Positions 26,581-36,063 of a stretch of DNA of 64,000 nucleotides are shown here, one piece after another. Under the pieces are notes generated by a model that had not been told where the DNA came from, ran no database searches, and saw nothing but the letters and a program-made list of their open reading frames with translations. The stretch covers positions 1,860,001 through 1,924,000 of the forward strand of contig JAHBZE010000001.1 of NCBI GenBank assembly GCA_019635585.1. The letters run 5' to 3'. The stretch is from Xanthobacteraceae bacterium (lineage in GTDB: Bacteria > Pseudomonadota > Alphaproteobacteria > Rhizobiales > Xanthobacteraceae). Position numbers and translations under genes: made by a program. The first letter of the stretch is position 1, and each line of letters starts with the position of its first letter.

Positions 26581-28368
26581 ATGATGAAATTCATCCGCCT
26601 TTACTCCCGTGTTCTCGGCCTGCTGGGGCCGCAAGCCAGGCTCGGCCTCGTGCTTGCGGTCGCAAATATCTTGCTCGCGGTCGCCGCCTTCGCGGAGCCG
26701 ATCCTGTTCGGGCGGATCATCGACAACTTGATCACCAGTCAGTCGAACAAGGTAACCCCGAGCATCGAGACGCTCGGGCCGCTGCTCGGCGCATGGGTCG
26801 CCTTCGGCCTGTTCACTATCGCCTCGGGCGTGCTGGTCGCGCTGCATGCCGACCGGCTCGCGCATAAGCGCCGGCTCGGCATCATCACCGGCTATTTCGA
26901 ACATGTGCTGCAACTGCCGCTCGCCTATCACGGCGGCACGCATTCCGGGCGCCTGATGAAGGTGATGCTGCAGGGCGCAGACGCGCTCTGGGGCACGTGG
27001 CTCTCGTTCTTCCGGGAGCAATGCGTCGCGATCGTTTCGCTGTTCGTGCTCCTGCCGATCGCGATCACGCTCAACTGGCGGCTCGGCATGCTGCTCGTGG
27101 TGCTGGTCGTGATCTTCGCGGTGCTGACGAGTTACGTCATCAACCGCACGATCTCGCTGCAGCAGACGGTCGAGGGCTTTCACAGCGATCTCTCGGCGCG
27201 CGCAGCGGACGCGCTCGGCAATATCGCGCTGATTCAGAGTTACACGCGCACCGAAGCCGAAGTCTCGAGCATGCGCACGGTGGTCGAGCGGCTACTCGAA
27301 AAGCAATTACCCGTGCTGTCGTGGTGGGCGCTGGTTGCGGTCGCGACCAAGGCCGCGACGACGATCACGGTGCTTTCCATCTTCCTGCTCGGTGTGTGGC
27401 TCTACACCAAGGGGCTGACCACCATCGGCGAGATCGTGACCTTCGTGAACGTCGCGGCACTCTTCATCGGCAAGCTCGAGCAGGCCGCGAGTTTCGCGAA
27501 CCGGCTCGTCACCGACGCGCCGCGGCTGCAGGAATTTTTCGAGGTGCTGGATTCCGCGCCTTCGGTCCGCGACAAGCCGAACGCAATCGAAATGCCGCGC
27601 CCGCGCGGCGCGGTCGATTTCGAGCATGTGTCGCTTTCCTACGACGGCAAGCGCGCGGCGGTCGACGACATTTCGTTGCATGCCGATCCGGGCGAGACGA
27701 TTGCGCTCGTCGGCGCGACCGGCGCGGGGAAATCCACCGCGCTTGCGATCATGCATCGTGCCTTCGATCCGCAGAAGGGCGTGGTCAAGATCGACGGCGT
27801 CGATATCCGCGACTACACGCTGGTTTCGCTCCGGAAAAACATCGGCGTCGTGTTCCAGGAAGCGCTCCTGTTCGACCGCTCAATCGAGGAAAACCTCAAG
27901 GTCGGACGGCCGGAAGCGACCGATGCCGAGATCGACGACGCGCTACAACGCGCGCAGGCGAAGGAATTCATTGCGCGGCTGCCGGAAGGGCTGAAGTCGA
28001 ATGTCGGCGAGCGCGGCCGCTCGCTATCGGGCGGCGAGCGCCAGCGGCTTGCGATTGCGCGCGCGCTTCTGAAAAACCCGCCGATTCTCGTGCTCGACGA
28101 AGCGACCAGCGCGTTGGATGCCGGCACCGAAGTATTGGTGCAGAAGGCGCTTGAGGAAGTCATGAAGGGGCGCACGACGTTCGTGATCGCGCACCGGCTT
28201 GCGACCATCCGTAACGCCGACAAGATTCTCGTATTTCACGAAGGCAAGATCGTCGAACGCGGCACGTTCGACGAACTGGTCGAGAAGAACGGGCGCTTCG
28301 CGCAGCTCGCGAAGGCGCAGTTCATGGTGCAGGAAGAGCAGAAGGCCGCGATTCCGATTAAGGGCTAA
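26581..28368 (+). CDS. ndvA: Cyclic beta-1,2-glucan exporter (ABC transporter, NdvA/ChvA type)
   Basis: A 595-residue half-transporter: six-TM exporter domain (about 1-310) fused to an ATPase (about 340-580) with Walker A GATGAGKS, signature [16 protein letters not shown], Walker B ILVLDEAT and the H-loop [11 protein letters not shown]. The N-terminus [19 protein letters not shown] and [13 protein letters not shown] match NdvA/ChvA, which exports cyclic beta-1,2-glucan to the periplasm for osmotic adaptation and host interaction in rhizobia and Brucella. The synthase ndvB is not in the window, so the substrate is inferred from family resemblance. Confidence 0.87.
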   Translation: MMKFIRLYSRVLGLLGPQARLGLVLAVANILLAVAAFAEPILFGRIIDNLITSQSNKVTPSIETLGPLLGAWVAFGLFTIASGVLVALHADRLAHKRRLGIITGYFEHVLQLPLAYHGGTHSGRLMKVMLQGADALWGTWLSFFREQCVAIVSLFVLLPIAITLNWRLGMLLVVLVVIFAVLTSYVINRTISLQQTVEGFHSDLSARAADALGNIALIQSYTRTEAEVSSMRTVVERLLEKQLPVLSWWALVAVATKAATTITVLSIFLLGVWLYTKGLTTIGEIVTFVNVAALFIGKLEQAASFANRLVTDAPRLQEFFEVLDSAPSVRDKPNAIEMPRPRGAVDFEHVSLSYDGKRAAVDDISLHADPGETIALVGATGAGKSTALAIMHRAFDPQKGVVKIDGVDIRDYTLVSLRKNIGVVFQEALLFDRSIEENLKVGRPEATDAEIDDALQRAQAKEFIARLPEGLKSNVGERGRSLSGGERQRLAIARALLKNPPILVLDEATSALDAGTEVLVQKALEEVMKGRTTFVIAHRLATIRNADKILVFHEGKIVERGTFDELVEKNGRFAQLAKAQFMVQEEQKAAIPIKG

Positions 28369-28375
28369 TTTTTTT

Positions 28376-28424
28376 GCGCGTGATCCGATCCGAAAACCGG
28401 TTCCCACTTTTCGGGATCACGCGC
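28376..28424. repeat. Rhizobiales-type palindromic repeat element
   Basis: A 49-bp element with perfect 11-bp terminal arms (GCGCGTGATCC at 28376-28386 and its complement at 28414-28424) and an inner pair CCGAAAA/TTTTCGG around CCGGTTCCCAC. The internal AAAGTGGGAACCGG sequence is the core of a repeat I know to be scattered in rhizobial intergenic regions. It lies between the convergent ndvA and thiolase genes, directly after a T8 run, and touches the thiolase stop codon, so it may also end both transcripts. Confidence 0.85.
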
Positions 28425-29593
28425 TAGCGCAGCCGCTCCAGAATCGAAACATAGTTTGCGACCGCGGCGCCGCCCATGTTGAAGATGCCGCCGAGCGAGG
28501 CGTTCTTGATCTGCATTTCGTTCGCCTGACCGCGCAACTGCATCGTCGTCATCGCGTGCATGGAAACGCCGGTCGCGCCGATCGGATGGCCCTTGGCCTT
28601 CAGGCCACCGGAAGGGTTCACCGGCAGCTTGCCGTCTTTCTGCGTAATGCCGTCGGCGATCACGCGCGCGCCCTGACCGGGCTTTGCCAAACCCATCGCC
28701 TCGTATTCGATGAGTTCCGCAACCGTGAAGCAGTCGTGCGTTTCGACGAACGAGAGGTCGTAGATGTTGAGGCCCGCTTCGGAAAGCGCGCGCTTCCAGG
28801 CTTCGGCGCAACCCTCAAAAAGAATGATGTCGCGCTTCGACATCGGCAGGAAGTCCTGCACATGCGCAGTGGCGCGGAAGGCGACCGCAGGTTTGCCGAG
28901 TTTCATCGCGGTCTCGACGTCGGTCAGCACGATCGCGGCCGCGCCATCGGAGACGAGCGAGCAATCAGTGCGCTTCAAGGGTCCCGCGACGAAAGGATTT
29001 TTCTCGCTTTCGGTGCGGCAAAACTCGAAGCCGAAGTCCTTGCGCATCTGCGCGTAAGGATTGACGACGCCGTTCTTGTGGTTTTTCGCGGCGATCATCG
29101 CGAGCGCATCCGACTGGTCACCGAAACGCTGGAAGTAGTTGGCTGCGATCTTGCCGAACACGCCGGCAAACCCCATCGGCGTGTCGCCATCTTCCGGCAG
29201 ATATGACGCTCCGAGAAGAATCTTCCCGACTTCCGCGCCGGACACCTTGGTCATCTGCTCGACGCCGACCACGAGCACGATCCGCGCGGTGCCGGCCTTG
29301 ATCGACTTCAAACCCTGGTGAACGGCGGCAGAGCCGGTAGCGCACGCGTTCTCGACGCGGGTCGCCTGTTTGAAGCGCAGCGCCGGGTCGGTCTGCAGCA
29401 CCAGTGAAGCAGTGAAATTCTGGGGCGTGAAGCCGCCGTTGTAGTGCCCGAGCACGACTTCATCGACATCCTTCGCCTCGATTCCGGCGTCGGTCAGCGC
29501 CTCGCCCGCGACCTTGACGATCAGGCTCTCGACGCTCTCCGCGTCCAGTTTTCCGAAGGGGGTGTGGGCAATGCCGACGATGCAGGCAGTCAT
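28424..29593 (-). CDS. Thiolase (SCP-x-like acetyl-CoA acetyltransferase)
   Basis: A 389-residue thiolase-fold enzyme. The nucleophilic cysteine lies in ENACATGSAAVHQG (about residue 86), VETHDCFTVAELIEYEAMGL is the SCP-x-type replacement for the usual NEAFA motif, and NPSGGLKAKGHPIGATGVS carries the GHP histidine. The classic C-terminal CxG is replaced by NMGGAAVANYVS, typical of this non-classical subfamily. Such enzymes may cleave or condense various 3-ketoacyl-CoAs; a role in making acetoacetyl-CoA for the EMC route is possible but unproven. AAGGAG lies 5 nt before ATG 29593. Confidence 0.9.
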   Translation of the reverse strand: MTACIVGIAHTPFGKLDAESVESLIVKVAGEALTDAGIEAKDVDEVVLGHYNGGFTPQNFTASLVLQTDPALRFKQATRVENACATGSAAVHQGLKSIKAGTARIVLVVGVEQMTKVSGAEVGKILLGASYLPEDGDTPMGFAGVFGKIAANYFQRFGDQSDALAMIAAKNHKNGVVNPYAQMRKDFGFEFCRTESEKNPFVAGPLKRTDCSLVSDGAAAIVLTDVETAMKLGKPAVAFRATAHVQDFLPMSKRDIILFEGCAEAWKRALSEAGLNIYDLSFVETHDCFTVAELIEYEAMGLAKPGQGARVIADGITQKDGKLPVNPSGGLKAKGHPIGATGVSMHAMTTMQLRGQANEMQIKNASLGGIFNMGGAAVANYVSILERLR

Positions 29594-29762
29594 GGGAACT
29601 CCTTGGCCACATTTCGTGCTTTTTCCGACTATAGGCCGAGCGGCGAAGCGCCGTGAACACTTTGCCTGACAAATCAATCGGCGTTAGGAAGAGACCCGGA
29701 AGGACCGCGACGGGGACTTCCGGACCGCTTCCCGGCTTTCCGTAACGAGAACAAGACGTTCG

Positions 29763-31022
29763 ATGCTCGCAGGCTTTCGCTTACGGCCGCTTTTGTTGGG
29801 CCTTTTTGCCGCCGCCGCGTTCGCCGTACCGGCGGCCGCCGGTCCTTATGTGTTGATCGAAGCGGACACCGGCAAGGTCATTCTCGAGCAGGACGCAGGC
29901 CGTCCCTGGCATCCCGCCTCGATCACCAAGCTGATGACGACTTACGTCACCTTCAAGGCGCTGCGCGAAGGCAAGCTGCACATCTATTCGCTGCTGCCGA
30001 TTTCCCAGTTCGCGGCGTCCACGCCGCCGTCGAAATCGGGTTTTCCTGCCGGACAGACTATCACGGTCGATAACGCGCTGAAGCTTCTGATGGTGAAATC
30101 CGCAAACGATATGGCGGTGGTGCTTGCCGAAGGCGTCGGCGGCAATGTCGAGAATTTCGTCGGGCTGATGAATGCGAACGCGCAGGCGCTCGGCATGACC
30201 GCGACGCGCTTCAAAAATCCGCATGGCTTGCCCGACGACGATCAGGTGACGACCGCGCGCGACATGGCAATTCTGGCGCGCGCGCTGGTCAAGGAATTCC
30301 CGGAGCACGAGGCGTATTTCCGCATTCCCGCGATCCAGATCGGCAAACGCCTGCTGCGCAATTACAACCGCCTGATCGACCGCTATCCGGGCGCGGACGG
30401 CATGAAGACGGGTTTCATCTGCTCTTCCGGTTTCAATCTGGTGGCGAGCGCGCATCGCGGCACGCAGCGTCTGATCGCGGTGGTGCTTGGCTCGCACAAC
30501 GCGGTCGCGCGTGCCGAACAGGCGGCGTCGCTGTTCGAGCGCGGCTTTCAGGCCGGGTCCGGTCTCGAAGTGCTGCTCGGCGGTGCCAAGAACGTGAGCG
30601 CGATCGCCAATCTCGCGCAGGACCCCGGCGACATGTGGGAAGACATGTGCGGCAAACACCGCAAGCGCCGCGTCGCTGCGTCGGACTCGGGCGACGAGAT
30701 CGAAGACGATGAAATCGAAACGCCGGAAGACGCGCTGCGCGCGATCAAGGTCAACCGCGCCAAGCTGCTCACCGATCTGCCGCCGTCGATGAAGCCGATC
30801 CGGGTCCATACCGGACCCGAGCGCGACGAGAAGGGCCGCCCGATCGTGGTTGCGAAGGTCAACGGCCGGATGGAAGTTTTGCCCTATGGGCAGAACCGCG
30901 TGGCCAATTCGCCGTTTGCGCCGTTGCCTGACGGTTTCGGGCCGCAGACCAAGCAGGAGCGACCGCTACGGCTGCCGCGTATCGTGCCGATGCCGCAACA
31001 GCGCCCGGACACCCAATCGTGA
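29763..31022 (+). CDS. D-alanyl-D-alanine carboxypeptidase (S11 family)
   Basis: A 419-residue secreted penicillin-binding protein. The signal peptide is residues 1-26; catalytic motifs are S53-I-T-K56, S113-A-N115 and K215-T-G217. It trims the terminal D-Ala of peptidoglycan pentapeptides in the periplasm. The C-terminal extension of about 150 residues includes EDDEIETPEDALRAI and a proline-rich end, with no clear amphipathic anchor helix. The last 4 nt overlap the start of the G3E GTPase gene, so the two are cotranslated. Confidence 0.93.
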   Translation: MLAGFRLRPLLLGLFAAAAFAVPAAAGPYVLIEADTGKVILEQDAGRPWHPASITKLMTTYVTFKALREGKLHIYSLLPISQFAASTPPSKSGFPAGQTITVDNALKLLMVKSANDMAVVLAEGVGGNVENFVGLMNANAQALGMTATRFKNPHGLPDDDQVTTARDMAILARALVKEFPEHEAYFRIPAIQIGKRLLRNYNRLIDRYPGADGMKTGFICSSGFNLVASAHRGTQRLIAVVLGSHNAVARAEQAASLFERGFQAGSGLEVLLGGAKNVSAIANLAQDPGDMWEDMCGKHRKRRVAASDSGDEIEDDEIETPEDALRAIKVNRAKLLTDLPPSMKPIRVHTGPERDEKGRPIVVAKVNGRMEVLPYGQNRVANSPFAPLPDGFGPQTKQERPLRLPRIVPMPQQRPDTQS

Positions 31023-32164
31023 ACGATACGCCCGCGAAGAAAGCGGGGCCTATCGAGCCGATACCGCTTAGCGTCTTTACCGGATTTCTCGGCGCCGGCA
31101 AAACCACGCTGCTCAATCGCCTGCTGAAAGACCCTTTGATGAGCGACGCCGCGGTGCTCGTGAATGAGGTCGGCGACATCGGCATCGACCACAACCTTTA
31201 CGAAATTGTCGAAGAGGGCGTGATTCTGCTCTCCAGCGGCTGCTTGTGCTGCGCGGTGCGCGGCGATCTCGTGAACTCGCTCGAAAATCTCCTGCGCGCG
31301 CGCGACAACAACCGCTGCAAGCCGTTCAACCGCGTCGTGATCGAGACCACCGGCATCGCGGACCCCGCGTCCGTGATCCACATCATCATGACGCAGCCTT
31401 ACCTCACGCTGCGCTACCGGCTCGACGGCGTGGTGACGCTCGTCGACGCCGTCAATGGCATGAAGACGCTGGACGAGCATATCGAAGCGGTGAAGCAGGC
31501 GGCAATGGCCGACCGCATCGTGATTACGAAGACGGATTTACCGGAAGGTGCTGCGCAGTTGCCCGCGTTGCGCGAGCGGCTGAAGAAACTGAACCCCGCC
31601 GCGATCGTGCTCGAAGGCCAGCCGCCGGTGGCGGAACTGATCAATGCGGGCCTATATAATCCGGACAGCAAGATTCCGGATGTCGCGCGCTGGCTTCGCG
31701 AGGAAGCAGTGATCGCCGCGGAAGAAGACGCGCATCACCACGATCATCATCATGGCCACGATCACGGCCATCATCACCACGACCAGGCATCGCGGCACGA
31801 CGCCTCGATCAAGGCGTTCAGTATTGCGACCGACACGCCGATTCCACTGAATACACTTGAGATGTTTCTCGACCTGATGCGCTCGGCGCATGGCGACAAG
31901 ATCTTGCGCATGAAGGGAATCGTGCAGCTCGCCGACGATCCGGAACGTCCGGTCGTATTTCATGTCGTCCAGCATCTGATGCATCCGCCGGCGCGGCTCG
32001 AGGCGTGGCCTGATTCCGACCGGCGCAGCCGCATCGTCTGCATCACCAAAGACCTGCCGCCGCAGACCGTCCGCAAGATGTTCGACGCTTTTCTGGGCAT
32101 TCCGCAGGTCGATATGCCGGACAAGACCGCGCTCACCGACAATCCGCTCGCGATTAACCGCTGA
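31019..32164 (+). CDS. G3E-family GTPase (CobW/ZNG1-like metallochaperone) with His-rich segment
   Basis: A 381-residue protein: Walker A GFLGAGKTT at 22-30, the metal-binding C-x-C-C motif in SSGCLCCAV (74-79), EVGDIGID switch, and TKTDLPEG for guanine binding. A histidine/aspartate-rich stretch, AHHHDHHHGHDHGHHHHD, lies at about 239-257, before the C-terminal CobW_C domain. COG0523 proteins deliver zinc or other metals to client enzymes; CobW members are linked to cobalamin synthesis. The His-rich loop favours a zinc or nickel/cobalt role, but the metal is not settled. Start is GTG 31019 (GTGA overlap with the carboxypeptidase stop). Confidence 0.9.
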   Translation: MNDTPAKKAGPIEPIPLSVFTGFLGAGKTTLLNRLLKDPLMSDAAVLVNEVGDIGIDHNLYEIVEEGVILLSSGCLCCAVRGDLVNSLENLLRARDNNRCKPFNRVVIETTGIADPASVIHIIMTQPYLTLRYRLDGVVTLVDAVNGMKTLDEHIEAVKQAAMADRIVITKTDLPEGAAQLPALRERLKKLNPAAIVLEGQPPVAELINAGLYNPDSKIPDVARWLREEAVIAAEEDAHHHDHHHGHDHGHHHHDQASRHDASIKAFSIATDTPIPLNTLEMFLDLMRSAHGDKILRMKGIVQLADDPERPVVFHVVQHLMHPPARLEAWPDSDRRSRIVCITKDLPPQTVRKMFDAFLGIPQVDMPDKTALTDNPLAINR

Positions 32165-32253
32165 CCCCCTTCGCACTTGCCCACTTGCCGAGACCTGTCG
32201 GAAGCTGACGTTACGGAAAGGCGCCATAAAGCGCGCCGCCGCCGGGGGAAACT

Positions 32254-34038
32254 ATGGGCCTGATTCAGGAATTCAAATATCTGCGCGGCGCGCTTGCGAC
32301 GTTGCGCATGACGACGCCGATCGCGAAAAATCCGAAGCGCGTTTTCCCCTGGGTGGTCGAAGATCTCGCCAAGCAATATGGCGACAAGGACGCGCTGCTA
32401 TCGGACCGCGAGCGCTTCACCTACCGTGAGCTCGACGCCCGCGCGAACCAGTATGCGCGCTGGGCGCGCGCACAGGGTGTCGGTAAAGGCGACGTAGTTT
32501 GTCTCCTGATGCTGAACCGGCCGGAATATGTTGTGATCTGGCTCGGTATTCTCCGCGCGGGCGGCGTCGTCGCGCTGCTCAACACAAATCTCACCGGCAC
32601 GCCGCTTGCGCATTCGATCTCCATCGTTTCGCCGAAGCACGTGATCGTGGATTCGCGGCTCATCAATTCCTTCAACGGAGCGAAGGCGCAGATTTCCGGC
32701 ACGCCGAAAGTCTGGGTGCATGGCGAATCCAGCGAATATGATTGCATCGAGCCTGCGGTGGCGGCGATGGACAAGGCGCCGATTCCGGCCGCCGACCGGC
32801 CGGACCTCGACATCAACGACCGCGCGCTTTTCATCTACACGAGCGGCACGACTGGTTTGCCGAAGGCGGCGAACATCAATCACTATCGGCTCATGCTCGC
32901 CGCGAATGGTTTCGCGGGCGCGATCGGCACCAAGCCATCGGATCGCATGTACGACTGCCTGCCGATGTATCATTCGAACGGCGGCATGGTCGCGACCGGC
33001 GCGACCTTGATCGGCGGCGGTACCGTTATCATCCGAGAGAAATTCTCTGCGCGCGAATTCTGGGACGATTGCGTCAAGTGGAAATGTACCGCCTTCATCT
33101 ATATCGGCGAGCTTTGCCGCTACCTCGTCACCGCGCCACCGAACGAGAACGAAAAGAAACATTCGATCCGCGTCTGCTGCGGCAATGGCATGCGCCCCGA
33201 CGTGTGGCCATTGTTCAAGGAGCGCTTCGGTATCCCGAAAATTCTCGAATTCTACGCCGCGACCGAAGGCAACGTCGCGAGCTTCAATTTCGACGGCACG
33301 CCGGGCGCGATCGGGCGGCTGCCGGCCTATCTCGCGCACCGCTTCCCGACCCGGATTGTAAAGTTCGATGTAGAGACTGAGCAGCCGGTGCGCGACCGGC
33401 AGGGATTCTGTGTCGTCTGCGAGCAGGGCGAAGTGGGCGAGGCGATCGGGCAAATTCTCAATGATCCAAGCAAGCCGACCAACCGTTTCGAGGGCTATGC
33501 CGATCCGGAAGCGACCAAGAAGAAAATTCTCAAAGACGTATTCGAGAAGGGCGACGCCTGGTTCCGCACTGGCGATCTCTTGCGGCAGGATGCCAAGGGT
33601 TACTTCTATTTCGTCGATCGTATCGGCGATACCTTCCGCTGGAAGGGCGAGAACGTCTCGACCAACGAGGTCGCGGAAGCCTTCACGGTTTTCCCCGGCG
33701 TGCAGGAAGCTACGGTCTATGGTGTTCCTGTGAAAGGCTATGACGGCAAGGCCGGGATGATAGCGGTCGTGTCGGATGGGCATCTCGACCTTGCGAGCCT
33801 GCGCGCGCACGTGACGAAATCGCTCCCCGAATACGCACGGCCGATTTTTATTCGTTTGAAGCGGGAACTCGATGTCACCGGCACGTTTAAACAAAGGAAG
33901 CTGGATCTGGTGAAGGAAGGCTTCGATCCTTCGACGATCAAGGACGAGCTATACTTCAACGATTCTCAAACGGGCGCCTATATACCGCTCGAGGCGGCGC
34001 TTTATGAAAAGATTCAGGCGAGGGCATTCAGGCTTTAA
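32254..34038 (+). CDS. Long-chain acyl-CoA synthetase (FadD6/FATP-like)
   Basis: A 594-residue AMP-forming ligase. The P-loop is YTSGTTGLPKAANINHYR at about residues 191-208; YAATEGNVASFNFDG follows, then the adenylate-binding WFRTGDLLRQDAKGYFYFVDR and the hinge DTFRWKGENVSTNEVAE. This motif set is that of the FATP/very-long-chain acyl-CoA synthetase branch rather than classic FadD. It activates fatty or steroid-like acids with ATP and CoA. GGGGGAAA lies just before ATG 32254. The next gene starts inside its stop codon (TAATG). Confidence 0.9.
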   Translation: MGLIQEFKYLRGALATLRMTTPIAKNPKRVFPWVVEDLAKQYGDKDALLSDRERFTYRELDARANQYARWARAQGVGKGDVVCLLMLNRPEYVVIWLGILRAGGVVALLNTNLTGTPLAHSISIVSPKHVIVDSRLINSFNGAKAQISGTPKVWVHGESSEYDCIEPAVAAMDKAPIPAADRPDLDINDRALFIYTSGTTGLPKAANINHYRLMLAANGFAGAIGTKPSDRMYDCLPMYHSNGGMVATGATLIGGGTVIIREKFSAREFWDDCVKWKCTAFIYIGELCRYLVTAPPNENEKKHSIRVCCGNGMRPDVWPLFKERFGIPKILEFYAATEGNVASFNFDGTPGAIGRLPAYLAHRFPTRIVKFDVETEQPVRDRQGFCVVCEQGEVGEAIGQILNDPSKPTNRFEGYADPEATKKKILKDVFEKGDAWFRTGDLLRQDAKGYFYFVDRIGDTFRWKGENVSTNEVAEAFTVFPGVQEATVYGVPVKGYDGKAGMIAVVSDGHLDLASLRAHVTKSLPEYARPIFIRLKRELDVTGTFKQRKLDLVKEGFDPSTIKDELYFNDSQTGAYIPLEAALYEKIQARAFRL

Positions 34039-34583
34039 TGACGATCGCGCGCCCGGAAGAGATATTCCTGTTCTGGAAGGATGCGGGCCCGAAGAAATGG
34101 TTCGAGGCCGATCCTGCGTTCGACCGCGAGATTACCGCGCGCTTTCAGGAAACCTACGAAGCCGGGATGCGCGGCGAACTGGATCGCTGGGAGCGCTCGG
34201 CTTACGGTGCGCTCGCGCTCGTCATCCTGCTCGACCAGTTTCCGCGGAACATGTTTCGGGGCACGCCGAAGGCTTTTGCCACCGACGAGAAGGCGAAGGA
34301 GATCGCGGACCGCGCGATTGCCGCCGGGCGCGATCAGGCGGTCGATAAAGAAGTGCACACGTTCTTCTATATGCCATTCATGCATAGCGAAAAGCTCGCG
34401 GATCAGGACCGCTGCGTAGCGCTGATGGCGAAAGAAGGCTCGCAAGAAAACGTTAAGTATGCCGAGATCCATCGCGACGCGATTGCGCGGTTCGGGCGCT
34501 TTCCGCACCGGAACAAGATCCTCGGACGCAAGTCCACCCCTGAGGAAATTGCGTATCTGCAAGCCGGCGGCTTCAAAGGCTAA
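34038..34583 (+). CDS. DUF924 family protein
   Basis: A 181-residue soluble helical protein with the DUF924 pattern: PEEIFLFWKDAGPKKWFEAD, ALALVILLDQFPRNMFRGTP, FFYMPFMHSEKLADQDRCVA and a terminal FGRFPHRNKILGR with TPEEIAYL. The fold is TPR-like and the function unknown; it is widespread in proteobacteria. ATG 34038 overlaps the acyl-CoA synthetase stop by one base, so translation is coupled. Confidence 0.9.
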   Translation: MTIARPEEIFLFWKDAGPKKWFEADPAFDREITARFQETYEAGMRGELDRWERSAYGALALVILLDQFPRNMFRGTPKAFATDEKAKEIADRAIAAGRDQAVDKEVHTFFYMPFMHSEKLADQDRCVALMAKEGSQENVKYAEIHRDAIARFGRFPHRNKILGRKSTPEEIAYLQAGGFKG

Positions 34584-34676
34584 GCCACTCGGCGATTCAC
34601 TGAAGGGTTTCTTAATCGCGCTTTGATACCTGTTCATAAAATGCGGACTAAAATCCGCAAGGACAGGGAGAGTTGC

Positions 34677-36062
34677 TTGGCGATTGCCGGTCCCGACCGC
34701 AGCGATCAGCAAGGCTTGCGCGTTACGCTGCGCGGGCTGATTGCGCGCGTCATCCTCCTGTTCGCCGGCGAAAGCGATCATTCGGTTGCGCGGCGCGGCG
34801 CGGCTTCGGCTTTTATCATTCGTGTCGCGGGCGCGGCGGTCGCCTTCGTTTCGCAGATCGTGTTGGCGCGCTGGATGGGGCGCTACGAATTCGGCATTTA
34901 TGTTTATGTCTGGACCTGGCTGCTTCTCCTCGGCAGCCTCGTTCCGCTCGGGCTTTGCACGGCGGCGCAACGCTTCATTCCGGAATATGCGGCGCGCGGC
35001 GATCTTCCGCGGCTGCGCGGCTATATCTTCGCGAGCCGCTGGCTGGTTGTCGCGATTGCAACTGCAGTCGCGGGCACGACCATCGCTGCGCTGTTTTTGT
35101 TTCGGAACTATCTGGACAATCACTATGTCGTGCCCCTGGTATTGATGTGCGCGTGCCTGCCAATGCACGCGCTCTCCGCGGCGCAGGACGGCATTTCGCG
35201 CTCCTATAACTGGATCGATATGGCGCTCGCGCCGGGCTACATCGTGCGCCCGCTCGTGATTCTCGCTTTCATGGCGGGCTTCCATTACGCCGGCATGCCG
35301 AATAGTGCGCTCTGCGCGATGGCGTCCACCGTGTTCGCCTACTGGATTGTCACCGTCGCGCAGATGGCGATGCTGGGCCGCCGCCTGAAAGAGAAAGTAG
35401 CCAAAGGCCCGCGCCACTATGAAACGAAATTCTGGCTTGCGACTGCGTTTCCGATCTTTCTGGTCGAGAGCTTCTACTTTCTCCTGACCTATACCGACAT
35501 TCTTGTGCTTGAGCTTTTCGTCGACCCGGATCAGGTTGCGGTCTATTACGCGGCGACGAAAATTCTGGCGCTCGTCGCCTTCGTATACTTCGCGGTGTCC
35601 GCTGCCACCGCGCATCGTTTCGCCGAGTATCACGTCTCCGGCCAGCACGAGAAGCTTGAGCGCTTTCTCACCGACTCGATCAAGTGGACGTTCTGGCCGT
35701 CGCTCGCCGGCACGCTCGGCCTGCTCGTAATCGGGAAATTCCTGCTTTCGCTGTTCGGCGAAGGCTTTTCCTCGGGTTACGGACTGATGTTCGTGCTCGC
35801 CGTCGGCCTGCTTGCGCGCGCGGGCGTCGGCCCGGTCGAGCGGCTGCTCAACATGGTCGGCGAGCAGCGTTCCTGCGCGATGATCTACGCGCTCGCCTTC
35901 ATCACCAATCTCTCTCTCTGCTTCCTGTTGATCCCGTACTTCAAGCTCTACGGCGCGGCGATCGCGATTTCGGCAGCGATGATGTTCGAGTCTGCGATGC
36001 TTTATCTCGTGACCAAGCGCAAGCTTGGCTTGCACGTCTTCGTTTGGCGCAAACCGGTATAA
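34677..36062 (+). CDS. Oligosaccharide flippase family protein (Wzx/MATE-like)
   Basis: About 461 residues with 12-14 TM helices. Early sequence VARRGAASAFIIRVAGAAVAFVSQ and LARWMGRYEFGIYVYVW fits the polysaccharide/lipid-linked oligosaccharide flippase fold, with VESFYFLLTYTDILVLELF and a membrane-rich end. Likely moves a lipid-linked glycan across the inner membrane. TTG 34677 with GGGAGAG 5 nt upstream is my preferred start; ATG 34623 or 34641 are possible alternatives without a good RBS. No glycosyltransferase cluster is next to it, though a GT87 gene lies 19 kb away. Confidence 0.82.
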   Translation: MAIAGPDRSDQQGLRVTLRGLIARVILLFAGESDHSVARRGAASAFIIRVAGAAVAFVSQIVLARWMGRYEFGIYVYVWTWLLLLGSLVPLGLCTAAQRFIPEYAARGDLPRLRGYIFASRWLVVAIATAVAGTTIAALFLFRNYLDNHYVVPLVLMCACLPMHALSAAQDGISRSYNWIDMALAPGYIVRPLVILAFMAGFHYAGMPNSALCAMASTVFAYWIVTVAQMAMLGRRLKEKVAKGPRHYETKFWLATAFPIFLVESFYFLLTYTDILVLELFVDPDQVAVYYAATKILALVAFVYFAVSAATAHRFAEYHVSGQHEKLERFLTDSIKWTFWPSLAGTLGLLVIGKFLLSLFGEGFSSGYGLMFVLAVGLLARAGVGPVERLLNMVGEQRSCAMIYALAFITNLSLCFLLIPYFKLYGAAIAISAAMMFESAMLYLVTKRKLGLHVFVWRKPV

Positions 36063-36063
36063 G

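Noticed and set aside
34035-36035. 666-codon open frame opposite the DUF924 and flippase genes
   Set aside because: Translation is rich in Arg/Glu/His without domains; the forward-strand genes have clear families and ribosome sites.
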